Shown piece by piece: positions 27,031 to 35,784 of a stretch of 64,000 bases of DNA (the stretch's first letter is position 1; the number at the start of each line of letters is the position of its first letter). This DNA comes from Chryseobacterium sp. FH2 (GTDB lineage Bacteria > Bacteroidota > Bacteroidia > Flavobacteriales > Weeksellaceae). The translations under genes and the position numbers were made by a program. Below the pieces are notes generated by a model. The model had not been told where the DNA came from. It saw nothing but the letters and a program-made list of their open reading frames with translations, and did no database searches. Where the stretch lies: positions 248,001-312,000 of the forward strand of contig NZ_LFNE01000002.1 of NCBI RefSeq assembly GCF_001045455.1. Reading direction: 5' to 3'.

Positions 27031-28236
27031 ATGGATCTTAAATCTAACGAACCGTTTTGGCTTTTAAAAAACGGATTGATCAAATCATATCCATCCTTGA
27101 AATCAGATGAAGAATGTGATGTTTTAATTATCGGTGGCGGAATCACAGGAAGTTTGATTGCTCATCAAATGATAGAAGATAGTTACAAAACAATTCTTAT
27201 TGATAAGCGTGAAATTTGTAATGGAAGCACTTCAGCGACAACATCCATGCTGCAGTACGAAATAGACGTTCCTCTTTTTGAGTTAAAGGAAAAAATAGGT
27301 GAAAAGGGCGCTATAGAAAGTTATAAAGCGTGTTCAGATTCTATTGACATTTTAGAAAGACTTTCGGAAAAAATAAAATCTAAAGCAGGTTTTAAAAGAA
27401 AAAAATCCCTGTATTTCGCTTCTAAAAAGGAAGATGTCGATTGGTTGAAAAAGGAATTTGAAGCCAGAAAAAAAGCGGGTTTTGAGGTAAAATGGTTGGA
27501 CGCAGATAAAATTCTGGAAAACTTTGGGCTTGAAAAAACATTTGGAGGAATTGTTTCAAATCAGGGAGCAAGTATTGACGCATTCAAATTTTCTCATGAA
27601 TTATTTGAATTGAATACCAAAAAAGGCTTGAAAATTTTCGACAAGACCGAAATGATAAAAGTTGAATATTTTAAAGGTTTTAATATAGTTACAGTTGATT
27701 CCGGATTTCAAATTAAAGCAAAGAAAATTATTTACTGTATTGGGTATGAAAGTAAAAATTTAATTAAAGAAAACTTTGTCAATTTAAAAAGTACCTATGC
27801 TGTGGTTTCTGAAATAGATGATGATAAATTTAAAAATATCACGAGTACTTTAGTCTGGAATACTGATGAGCCTTATATGTATATGCGTACAACAGATGAC
27901 GGAAGAATGCTTATTGGAGGAGGAGACGAAGATTTTTATGACGCAGAAAAACGGGATAAGCTTCTTGATAAAAAAGAAAAGGAAATTTTAAAAGGGTTAA
28001 AGAAAATAAAACCTGATTATCATTTTTATACAGATTTTGTCTGGGCAGGAACTTTTGGCGAAACAAAAGATGGGCTTCCATACATTAGTGAACATGAAAA
28101 ATTTAAAAATTCTTATTTTGTGTTAGGTTTTGGTGGAAATGGAATAACTTTTTCAGTTACCGGGATGGAAATGGCTTCTCTTTTTATGCAGGGAAAAAAG
28201 CATCCGTTATCGAGGTATTTTAAATTCGGAAGGTAA
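27031..28236 (+). CDS. FAD-dependent oxidoreductase (DAO family)
   Basis: A 401-residue protein with the dinucleotide-binding motif D-V-L-I-I-G-G-G-I-T-G-S near residue 30, preceded by a short N-terminal arm with W-L-L-K-N-G-L. The rest follows the D-amino-acid oxidase/glycine oxidase-like fold, including R-E-I-C-N-G-S-T-S-A-T-T near 66 and a C-terminal F-G-G-N-G-I-T-F-S near 370. It is not exported. The substrate cannot be named from sequence. It is monocistronic with a strong terminator at 28308. Confidence 0.85.
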   Translation: MDLKSNEPFWLLKNGLIKSYPSLKSDEECDVLIIGGGITGSLIAHQMIEDSYKTILIDKREICNGSTSATTSMLQYEIDVPLFELKEKIGEKGAIESYKACSDSIDILERLSEKIKSKAGFKRKKSLYFASKKEDVDWLKKEFEARKKAGFEVKWLDADKILENFGLEKTFGGIVSNQGASIDAFKFSHELFELNTKKGLKIFDKTEMIKVEYFKGFNIVTVDSGFQIKAKKIIYCIGYESKNLIKENFVNLKSTYAVVSEIDDDKFKNITSTLVWNTDEPYMYMRTTDDGRMLIGGGDEDFYDAEKRDKLLDKKEKEILKGLKKIKPDYHFYTDFVWAGTFGETKDGLPYISEHEKFKNSYFVLGFGGNGITFSVTGMEMASLFMQGKKHPLSRYFKFGR

Positions 28237-28307
28237 TTTTTTTATTATTTACAAGTAAAAAAACACTTTTCAGTTTCATCATTATTTACAATTTATTAGA
28301 TAAAATA

Positions 28308-28338
28308 AAAACCGCGCTTCAATTTGAAGCGCGGTTTT
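28308..28338. terminator. Bidirectional terminator
   Basis: The stem AAAACCGCGCTTC / GAAGCGCGGTTTT with the loop AATTT lies between the FAD oxidoreductase gene and the convergent VWA gene. Confidence 0.9.
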
Positions 28339-28345
28339 CTAACAA

Positions 28346-29521
28346 TTACGAACTGTAGCCATTTTTCTTGGCTAATTCAAGAACCGATTTTTCAATCGCT
28401 TTTCCAAGGTCATCAGAATCTGAATTTCCACGCTTTTTCATTTCAGTGTCAATATAATCCTGGCGCTTTTTTGATAGTTCATTAATTTCTTTTTGAATCT
28501 TTTCGCGCTCGGCAGATTTTTGTATGACAACCTTTTGAATTTCCGTACTGCTTTTTCCTTTTAATTCAGAAGGAAGCTCTTCCTGCCTGATATTGGAAAT
28601 ATAATCTTTGTCTTTTTCAGCTTTATCAACCAAATCCCAATGGTCATTTTTATAAGCATTTTTTTTAGACTTTGCAACGGTTCTTTCAACTGCATTGGCT
28701 GCAGACTGGGCTTCTGCATTCCTATCCTGAATCACCTGTTTCGTTTTATATTCCGAACCCCGGCTTCCATAATAAATATACGTGTCATTCAATTTTGTGT
28801 TGCATTCAGAAATTCTAATATCATAAGGTGTTTCAATATACATTACTTTTCTGTCGCTGTCGATATTGAAATATTTTCCGTCTCCCAATACAGCTCCGTT
28901 TTGCCAGAAACTTTGTATTCCTTCATTTCTGTCACCACAAAAAATAGTATTGGTGTAGATATTTTTATTTTTCGCTTTGGAAATGACGTCTTTATAATTT
29001 ACTTTCCCTTGATTAAACGGCTCATTTCCTGCGATATAAATCAATTTCATACTTTTTTCATTACTGTCCCAATTAAGGTTCATAGAGGCATCACGGATTA
29101 CAGCACCACAATATTCACTTCCGCCATTTGTTTTTAAGGCAAATAATTTTTCAGAAACCAAATCCAGATCCTGAGTAAGTGCGGTGACCTGCCGAATGTA
29201 ATTTTCATCCTTAATTCCGTCATTGCCATATTCATAAAGGGCAATTTCTACTTGTGGAGCTTTTCCGTTATATTTCAATGTTGTCAATGTGTTTACAATA
29301 CTCCAAAGTCTGGATTTTGCCTGATCAATCAAGCCGTCCATACTGTTTGATGTATCTAAAAGCAAAGCCACCTGAATTTTATTTTCTTTGCTTACAGATG
29401 AAGAAATTTCGTTTGGAACGATATTTCTTCTTAAAGGTTTTCTTTGGGCAGGCGATCCGTTTTGGGCGTGTAAAAAAGCTGTAACCCCTAATGTTAATGC
29501 TAAAATTTTAATAGTAGTCAT
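28346..29521 (-). CDS. Exported VWA-domain protein with C-terminal coiled coil
   Basis: A 391-residue protein with a type I signal peptide (residues 1-19). A von Willebrand factor A domain spans residues 50-260; the metal site D-T-S-N-S-M-D fits the D-x-S-x-S MIDAS motif, and the conserved Thr/Asp positions occur further on. The C-terminal 130 residues are Lys/Glu-rich and helical. Such proteins usually bind ligands in the periplasm. The SIMPL-domain gene lies 11 bases upstream, so both form an operon. The biological role is unknown. Confidence 0.85.
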   Translation of the reverse strand: MTTIKILALTLGVTAFLHAQNGSPAQRKPLRRNIVPNEISSSVSKENKIQVALLLDTSNSMDGLIDQAKSRLWSIVNTLTTLKYNGKAPQVEIALYEYGNDGIKDENYIRQVTALTQDLDLVSEKLFALKTNGGSEYCGAVIRDASMNLNWDSNEKSMKLIYIAGNEPFNQGKVNYKDVISKAKNKNIYTNTIFCGDRNEGIQSFWQNGAVLGDGKYFNIDSDRKVMYIETPYDIRISECNTKLNDTYIYYGSRGSEYKTKQVIQDRNAEAQSAANAVERTVAKSKKNAYKNDHWDLVDKAEKDKDYISNIRQEELPSELKGKSSTEIQKVVIQKSAEREKIQKEINELSKKRQDYIDTEMKKRGNSDSDDLGKAIEKSVLELAKKNGYSS

Positions 29522-29532
29522 GATTTTATATT

Positions 29533-30210
29533 TTAAAGGATTTCGTATTTTGTTTTGATGCTGTATTTCAGCTTGATACTTTCTATATTATCAAAAGAAT
29601 AATCCACTCCTGTATCTGCAGATTCCAGCTGTACATTGCTCATTTTTGCAGACTTATAGGCCATTGGAACAATCGTATCACTCATATAATCTTCGATTTC
29701 TATGATTTCGATTGGATTTCCTGTCTTTTTGCCAATACTTTCCAATAAATAATCTGCTTTTTCTCTGGCGGCCTTTAATGCATTGATTTTAACGGTTTTT
29801 CTAAAATCAGCGATTTTTGTGTTTTTAACCTCAGAAATGTTTAAGGTTGTTATCCATTTTTGGTTTAAGTCTTCAAAAAGCTTACTCACGTTGGTTTTAG
29901 CATTGACTTTAAACTGAAAACTTTTTGTGAATTTTATCGTTTTTGAATATAAATTCTGATACATGGATTTAAATTTAATATCTTCATTTTTCACTCCGTC
30001 ATTCTTGAGTGCTTCAAATAATTTTTTTTCATTATCCGCCAAATCATTTTTGTTGTCAGCTTTTATTCCGATGTTGAAGATAATTTCATCCGGTTCTACT
30101 TCCATTTCGGCTGCTCCCGTTACTTCAATTGCATTTTTCTTGATTTCCTGTGCGTTTGTAAAGTTTCCAAGAATAAATAATCCGATTAATAAAAAATGTC
30201 TCAATTTCAT
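29533..30210 (-). CDS. SIMPL-domain (DUF541) exported protein
   Basis: A 225-residue protein with a signal peptide (residues 1-20). The mature part is the SIMPL fold, recognisable by I-E-V-T-G-A-A-E-M-E-V-E-P-D-E near the N-terminus and A-L-K-A-A-R-E-K-A-D-Y-L in the last third. Family members (for example YggE) are periplasmic or surface proteins of unclear function, sometimes linked to oxidative stress. Its stop is 11 bases before the VWA gene start, so co-translation is likely. Confidence 0.88.
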   Translation of the reverse strand: MKLRHFLLIGLFILGNFTNAQEIKKNAIEVTGAAEMEVEPDEIIFNIGIKADNKNDLADNEKKLFEALKNDGVKNEDIKFKSMYQNLYSKTIKFTKSFQFKVNAKTNVSKLFEDLNQKWITTLNISEVKNTKIADFRKTVKINALKAAREKADYLLESIGKKTGNPIEIIEIEDYMSDTIVPMAYKSAKMSNVQLESADTGVDYSFDNIESIKLKYSIKTKYEIL

Positions 30211-30311
30211 AATTTCTTGTTTTAATTTTAAATTCTAATGTAAAATTATCAGGATTCAGAACCGAAATTTTAAAGACTTGGTGAAATGAGGGTTTCACTT
30301 GGTGAATAGTT

Positions 30312-30341
30312 TTTGGCAAACTGTATATATGTATATCTTTG
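30312..30341 (+). promoter_or_regulatory. Promoter of the LytS-type kinase, leaderless
   Basis: TTTG (30312-30315), an 18-base spacer and TATCTTTG (30334-30341). The ATG follows only 4 bases after the box, which predicts a leaderless mRNA. Confidence 0.75.
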
Positions 30342-30345
30342 TTTT

Positions 30346-32133
30346 ATGAAAATGATTCGGCTTTTTATTATCCTTTTTATGATGCTTTTTGGGAATACAA
30401 TATATTCTCAGGTAACTAATGTTGCACAGGAAGTTCAGACACAAAGTAAAAAGCTGAAAAAGGCTGTTGATTCTAAAGACGAATCAGCTCAGGCAGAATC
30501 CTATTACAATATTGGAGAAACATTTTTCAACGACGGAAATTTTCCTAAAAGCGAAGAGTATTATACCAGAGCCAAAACTATTTACGAAAAACTGAATGAT
30601 AGGCCCAATATTGAAAAAACTACGCGAAGACTGGCTCAATCACAGGAAAAACAAAATAAAATAACCCCTGCAATACATAATTACAGTAAAGCTGCAAAAG
30701 TAGGATACTCCAGTGAAAACCGTACAGTAAATTCTAATGATGTCACAAGGCTTTCTGCCAATTCTCCGGAAATGAAAGCGGAAGCGATTCAAAGTAATAT
30801 CCAGATCACCGAAAAAGAAAATGATAAAGGTGATTTGGCAGCGAGTTACAGCCAAATGGCAGATGTAAACATTCAGCAGAAAGATATTCCCAAAGCAGAA
30901 GAAAATCTGAATAATGCTTATAAACTTTCTAAAAAAGAAACTCCTCAACATGCGTTGGAAATTAATAAAAAGCTTACAAATTTTTATGTTGAAAACAAAA
31001 ACTTTGATAAAGCAATCGAAGCTCAGAAAAAGGTTTTAAAGGAAGATTTTGTAAAAGATAATTCTCAGGAAAAAGTCAATCAGATTCAGGAATTAGCAGA
31101 TATTTACATTAAGAAAAATGATACTGAAGAAGCAATTAGTTTATTAAAAAGTGCTTATGGAATTGCTTTGCAGAAAGGCCATACTTTAGAAGCCCAAAAA
31201 AGTGTAAAAAGATTAGATAGCCTTTATAACATTTCTGACAATAAAGAAGCTTCTGTGCAGTTGTACAGAGATTTTCTTGGAAAATTGCCGGATCTGGTTT
31301 CAAAGGACAGAAGTTTGGTTGATAATAAGATTTTGGAGGATACAGAACAGAGAATCAGTCAGCTGGAAAAAGAAAGAGAACTGAAAGACGAGCTCATCCG
31401 AAAGAAAAATATTTTTAATTACAGCCTGATTGGTGCTTTGATTCTCCTAATGGGGTTAATGGTTTTCATCTTCAGAACCTTAAAAAAAGTCCAGATTAAG
31501 AATAAGAAAATCGCTTTGCAGTCGCTTCGCCGGGAGATGAATCCGCATTTTATTTTTAATAGCTTAAATAGTGTCAATCATTTTATTGCAACAAATAACG
31601 AACTGGAAGCTAATCAGTATCTAACCAGGTTTTCAAAATTAATGCGTGGTGTGATGGAAAATTCTACTGAAGATTTTATTCCGTTCCAGCAGGAATTAGA
31701 CCTGCTTCAAAATTATCTGGCCCTGGAAAAAACACGTTTTGCAGACAAGTTTGATTATGAAATTAAAATTGATGAAAATGTAAGCACACAAAATCTGAAG
31801 GTTCCCGGAATGCTTGTTCAGCCCTTTTTGGAAAATGCAATCTGGCACGGGTTAAGATATAGAACGGAGAAAGGATTTTTAAAATTAAGTTTTGAAAAAA
31901 ACAATCAGCATTTAAAAATTATTATTGAAGACGACGGAATCGGAATAAAGGAAAGCAGACAACAGAAAACAATTCACCAAAAAAGCAGGGAAGGCCGCGG
32001 AATGAAAAATACACTGGAAAGAATAACACTCTTGAATGATTTGTACAATCAAGATATCCAATGTAAAATCACCGATAAAAAAGGAGCACAGGGAGTTTTG
32101 GTTAAAATCAGTTATAAAATGGTGAATAAATGA
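30346..32133 (+). CDS. TPR-containing LytS/YehU-type sensor histidine kinase
   Basis: A 595-residue protein with an N-terminal signal (M-K-M-I-R-L-F-I-I-L-F), about 330 periplasmic residues of tetratricopeptide-like repeats, and a membrane helix near residues 360-380. The cytoplasmic His_kinase domain has the R-R-E-M-N-P-H-F-I-F-N-S-L-N-S motif with the phosphorylated His. An HATPase_c domain follows with P-F-L-E-N-A-I-W-H-G-L and D-D-G-I-G-I. The partner LytTR regulator is 62 bases downstream. The ATG at 30346 directly after the -7 box is preferred; an in-frame ATG at 30313 would lie inside the -33 to -7 region. The second ATG at 30352 is also possible. Confidence 0.88.
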   Translation: MKMIRLFIILFMMLFGNTIYSQVTNVAQEVQTQSKKLKKAVDSKDESAQAESYYNIGETFFNDGNFPKSEEYYTRAKTIYEKLNDRPNIEKTTRRLAQSQEKQNKITPAIHNYSKAAKVGYSSENRTVNSNDVTRLSANSPEMKAEAIQSNIQITEKENDKGDLAASYSQMADVNIQQKDIPKAEENLNNAYKLSKKETPQHALEINKKLTNFYVENKNFDKAIEAQKKVLKEDFVKDNSQEKVNQIQELADIYIKKNDTEEAISLLKSAYGIALQKGHTLEAQKSVKRLDSLYNISDNKEASVQLYRDFLGKLPDLVSKDRSLVDNKILEDTEQRISQLEKERELKDELIRKKNIFNYSLIGALILLMGLMVFIFRTLKKVQIKNKKIALQSLRREMNPHFIFNSLNSVNHFIATNNELEANQYLTRFSKLMRGVMENSTEDFIPFQQELDLLQNYLALEKTRFADKFDYEIKIDENVSTQNLKVPGMLVQPFLENAIWHGLRYRTEKGFLKLSFEKNNQHLKIIIEDDGIGIKESRQQKTIHQKSREGRGMKNTLERITLLNDLYNQDIQCKITDKKGAQGVLVKISYKMVNK

Positions 32134-32195
32134 CTGACAAAGTGAATTTTCTGAGTATTATAACCTAAATCTATCACCTTATAACCTGAAAAAAT

Positions 32196-32930
32196 ATGAA
32201 AATAAAAGCTGTAATCGTAGATGACGAAGTCATTGCAAGAGATGTTTTGAGAAATTATCTTACAAAATACTGTCCGCAGGTGGAAATTTTGGGTGAAGCT
32301 GAAAATATAAAAGAAGCTATTCCTTTGATTGCTGAAAAACGACCTCAACTGGTATTTTTAGATGTAGAAATGCCTTTCGGAAATGCTTTTGATGTCTTGG
32401 AAGCGACGAAGGAATTTTCTTACGAGACAATTTTTATCACAGCTTTTTCACAATATTCCTTACAGGCTCTGAATAAATCGGCAAGTTATTATATTTTAAA
32501 ACCTATTGATATTCAGGAGCTTATTGTAGCGGTAAATAAAGTGGCAGAAAGTCTCGAAAATAAAGAAGAACTTAACCGTAATAAAATTCTCCTTGAAAAT
32601 TTAAAATTAAAACCTGAAAAGCAACAGCTTATTCTTCCAACATTACAGGGTTTTGACGTGGTAAAAACAGAAGATATCGTAAGGCTTCAGGCAGATGGAA
32701 ATTTCACTCAGGTGTATCTTACGGATGGGTCTAAAAAAATGGTTTGCAGATTTTTAAAACATTTTGATGATTTATTGGAAAATCCTTTTGTAAGAGTCCA
32801 CCGTTCACATATTATCAACACCATTTTTGTGAAATCTTATCATAAAAGTGGGACGGCAACACTTTCTGATGATACGGAAATTGAAATTTCAGGGAGCTTT
32901 AAAGATAATTTTCTGAAAGTTTTTTCTTAG
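32196..32930 (+). CDS. LytTR-family response regulator
   Basis: A 244-residue regulator. The receiver domain has the acidic pair D-D-E near residue 9, the phosphoacceptor Asp in L-V-F-L-D-V-E-M-P near 55 and Lys in Y-I-L-K-P near 105. The C-terminal LytTR DNA-binding domain (about residues 145-240) carries Q-A-D-G-N-F-T-Q-V-Y-L and V-R-V-H-R-S-H-I-I-N. LytTR domains bind direct repeats, and the partner kinase is the LytS-type gene upstream. Confidence 0.92.
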   Translation: MKIKAVIVDDEVIARDVLRNYLTKYCPQVEILGEAENIKEAIPLIAEKRPQLVFLDVEMPFGNAFDVLEATKEFSYETIFITAFSQYSLQALNKSASYYILKPIDIQELIVAVNKVAESLENKEELNRNKILLENLKLKPEKQQLILPTLQGFDVVKTEDIVRLQADGNFTQVYLTDGSKKMVCRFLKHFDDLLENPFVRVHRSHIINTIFVKSYHKSGTATLSDDTEIEISGSFKDNFLKVFS

Positions 32931-33004
32931 TCTTTAAGGCTGAATTAATATCCTTAAGGCATTATTTTTGAAGTTTTCATCATAATCACAAACTTAATAG
33001 TATT

Positions 33005-33547
33005 ATGAAGACTTTTCAAAAAATAGCAATTCCGGTTTCGCTGGGCGTTTTGGGTCTGATTGTTTTCAGTTCCTGTTCGGTCGGGATTCCTAAAGGAGCA
33101 ACAGCTGTAAAGAATTTTAATGTGGATAAATATCTTGGAAAGTGGTATGAAATTGCACGCTTCGATTACAAATTTGAGAAAGATATGGATAACGTTACTG
33201 CCACTTATTCCCAAAGCCCAAACGGAATAATCCGGGTGGATAATAAAGGATATCATTACGTCAAAAAAGAGTGGAAAGAGTCCATTGGAGAAGCAAAATT
33301 TGTTGATAAAAAAACAGAAGCACGTTTAAAAGTTTCATTTTTTAAACCTATTTGGGCCGGTTATAATGTGATTGATATTGATGATGACTATCAATATGCC
33401 TTGGTTGCAGGGAACAGTTTAAAATACCTTTGGATTTTATCCAGAACCACAAAAATACCTGAAAGCATCAGACAGCGTTTTTTAGAAAAGGCGAAAAAAA
33501 TTGGTTATAATACGGACGAACTTATCTGGGTGAAGCATAATCAATAA
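33005..33547 (+). CDS. blc: Outer-membrane lipocalin (Blc)
   Basis: A 180-residue lipoprotein with lipobox F-S-S-C (Cys about residue 24). The lipocalin signature G-K-W-Y-E-I-A-R-F-D near residue 46, followed by F-E-K-D, is diagnostic. Later motifs include the central Y-x-Y-A-L-V strand and a C-terminal helix. Blc-type lipocalins bind lysophospholipids and fatty acids and are induced under membrane stress in other bacteria. Length is normal. It is monocistronic. Confidence 0.93.
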   Translation: MKTFQKIAIPVSLGVLGLIVFSSCSVGIPKGATAVKNFNVDKYLGKWYEIARFDYKFEKDMDNVTATYSQSPNGIIRVDNKGYHYVKKEWKESIGEAKFVDKKTEARLKVSFFKPIWAGYNVIDIDDDYQYALVAGNSLKYLWILSRTTKIPESIRQRFLEKAKKIGYNTDELIWVKHNQ

Positions 33548-33778
33548 CTTTAGGGTAAGAAAGCTGAGGAGGCACATAATGTTGCTTTAAAAACCAGTTC
33601 TGAACGTTAAGAATAAAAACTTAATCTGTTAAAAAATTTCTACTGCCTGAAGCGTAATATAATATTTAACTGAAATCAAAAATTGAATTCACGCAAGTTT
33701 TGGAATTTTAGAATTAAGTTTTTATTTTTAGCGGAAATTTCCAAGTCTTGATTTTTTATCTTATGAGAAAGGGGAATT

Positions 33779-34252
33779 TTAGCCCAAGCTCTTATATTCT
33801 TTCCATTCCTGAAAACGATGGTCTATCACAAGCTTCATCAGGTCATAATTCTCATACGTATCTTCGATGTGGTAAAAAGTTTCATATTCGTAATCGTTTT
33901 CTTCAGCTTTAGCATCAAAAATATTCACATAATCATCGGCAAATGAACTGAATCTGTTTCCAAAATCGGTATCGTCTTTATAATAATCCTGCGCAAAAGC
34001 ATTTCCCAAGTCATTCAAATCGTATTCAGAAAATTTTCCGTCCATTGAATCCATAATAAATTCTGCTCCGGTGATTTCTCTCCGCATTAATTTTTGTATT
34101 TCTTCTTCATCTTCTTTCAATTCATCTGAAATCAAATCATTTTGAATACACCAGTTCAGAAACATACCTGTGTGTGTTACCCCATTTTTCTCAGGAAGCC
34201 CTTCCGGAAAATCTCCTCCACAATGCCAAGATGCATCATCATATTTTGCCAT
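33779..34252 (-). CDS. Uncharacterised acidic protein (DUF7832-like)
   Basis: A 157-residue acidic, helical protein beginning M-A-K-Y-D-D-A-S-W-H and continuing G-G-D-F-P, a pattern I associate with a small uncharacterised family of Bacteroidetes and Proteobacteria (probably the DUF7832 group). It has no signal peptide, membrane segment or catalytic motif. Aromatic residues and Asp/Glu are frequent throughout, with Y-E-Y-E-T-F-Y near the C-terminus. Function is unknown. It is divergent from cinA with 114 bases between starts. Confidence 0.6.
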   Translation of the reverse strand: MAKYDDASWHCGGDFPEGLPEKNGVTHTGMFLNWCIQNDLISDELKEDEEEIQKLMRREITGAEFIMDSMDGKFSEYDLNDLGNAFAQDYYKDDTDFGNRFSSFADDYVNIFDAKAEENDYEYETFYHIEDTYENYDLMKLVIDHRFQEWKEYKSLG

Positions 34253-34366
34253 ATTTTTTAATTATAGTTTTAAACAATTCTCATCAAAAATAGAAAAAAT
34301 CAATTTATATTGTCCGTCAGGGAGAATTTTACGTCATTTGTATAAGATTTTTTTCGAAAACAAAAT

Positions 34367-35617
34367 ATGGAAAATGCTGTTCTGATTACTATTGGTGACG
34401 AAATCCTTTCTGGAAATACGGTTGATACCAATTCTAACTTCATTGCTACTGAACTTAAAAATATAGGAATAAGAGTTTCTCAAATCTTAACCATTTCAGA
34501 TGAAATTGAAACCATCAAAATTGCCCTGCAATCTGCTTTTGAAATTGGAGATTTAATTATTACAACAGGCGGATTAGGACCAACAAGAGATGACAAGACT
34601 AAGAAAGCGATTGCCGAATTTTTTAACGATAAAATTGCTTTGGATGAGGTTACTTTTAATCATCTGAAAACATATATGGAAAAACGCGGGCGTCTGGAAA
34701 TTCTTGAAAGAAATCGTGAACAGGCTTTCGTTCCTACAAAATCTAAAGTTTTTCAAAATCATTACGGAACTGCACCCTGTATGATGATGGAGCAGGAAGG
34801 GAAGTTGTTATTCAGTCTTCCGGGTGTTCCTTACGAAGTAAAACCATTGATAAAAGACCAGATTGTTCCTTATTTACAGGAAAAATTTAATTTGCATTAT
34901 ATTTCTACGAGAATAGTTTCCGTTGTTGGCATTCCTGAAAGTATTTTGGCAGATACGATTGAAGATTGGGAGCTTGCTTTACCTCAAAACATAGCATTAT
35001 CCTATCTTCCTGTCGGAACACGGGTAAAGCTGAGATTGACAGCCAATGGTGATAATGAAGCATTTTTACAGCAGCAATTAGAAGAGGAAATTCAAAAATT
35101 GCTTCCTTTAATTAAAGACAATGTGATTGCAACTTCGGAAGATAAAATCGAAAAAATTCTTGCTGAAATCTTAACGGAAAGAAAATTAACAATTTCCACC
35201 GCAGAAAGCTGTACCGGTGGTGAATTGGCGAAAATGATAACCTCAAATTCCGGAAGCTCAAAATACTTTTTAGGAGGGATAGTAGCGTATGCAACAGAAA
35301 AGAAAATAGAAATTTTAAAAGTTAAAAAAGAAACCGTTGATAAGTTTACTGTTGTAAGTGAGCAGGTTGCCTCTGAAATGGCAGAAGGTTGTCAGAAATT
35401 ATTTGATACCCGTATTTCTATGTCAACAACGGGAGTTGCCGGCCCAGGGAAAGGGGAGGACGGCAAAGAAGTAGGTACTGTTTTTTATACCATAAGAGTG
35501 GATGAAAAAGTAATAACTTCAAAATTATACATGCCACATTTAGACAGGCTTGATTTTATGAATTTTGTTTCACAGAAGATTATTCAGGACTTAGTAGGGA
35601 TTCTTATAAATAATTAA
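34367..35617 (+). CDS. cinA: CinA-like protein (NMN deamidase / competence-damage-inducible)
   Basis: A 416-residue two-domain protein. The N-terminal molybdopterin-binding-like domain (MoCF/COG1058) has I-G-D-E-I-L-S-G and D-T-N-S-N-F, with T-T-G-G-L-G-P-T-R-D-D near residue 65. The C-terminal PncC-type domain has T-A-E-S-C-T-G-G near 281 and T-G-V-A-G-P near 349; it hydrolyses the amide of nicotinamide mononucleotide. Length fits full-length CinA. It stands alone and has no obvious Shine-Dalgarno. Confidence 0.95.
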   Translation: MENAVLITIGDEILSGNTVDTNSNFIATELKNIGIRVSQILTISDEIETIKIALQSAFEIGDLIITTGGLGPTRDDKTKKAIAEFFNDKIALDEVTFNHLKTYMEKRGRLEILERNREQAFVPTKSKVFQNHYGTAPCMMMEQEGKLLFSLPGVPYEVKPLIKDQIVPYLQEKFNLHYISTRIVSVVGIPESILADTIEDWELALPQNIALSYLPVGTRVKLRLTANGDNEAFLQQQLEEEIQKLLPLIKDNVIATSEDKIEKILAEILTERKLTISTAESCTGGELAKMITSNSGSSKYFLGGIVAYATEKKIEILKVKKETVDKFTVVSEQVASEMAEGCQKLFDTRISMSTTGVAGPGKGEDGKEVGTVFYTIRVDEKVITSKLYMPHLDRLDFMNFVSQKIIQDLVGILINN

Positions 35618-35716
35618 ACGTAAACTTTATTTAGTATTAAAAGTGAAAACGTCTTTTTGGGGATTCTTAAAAAGAACCGGAAATATAAAAGAGATAGCTA
35701 CAATGTAATATTTATG

Positions 35717-35724
35717 TAAATTTG
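35717..35724 (+). promoter_or_regulatory. -7 box of the first M13 peptidase gene
   Basis: TAAATTTG matches TAnnTTTG and lies 60 bases before the ATG. No clear -33 element is visible. Confidence 0.45.
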
Positions 35725-35784
35725 TTTCAGTAAAAAGTAACAAATAATTAAAAGAACATACATATTGTATAAATTGTTATTATA

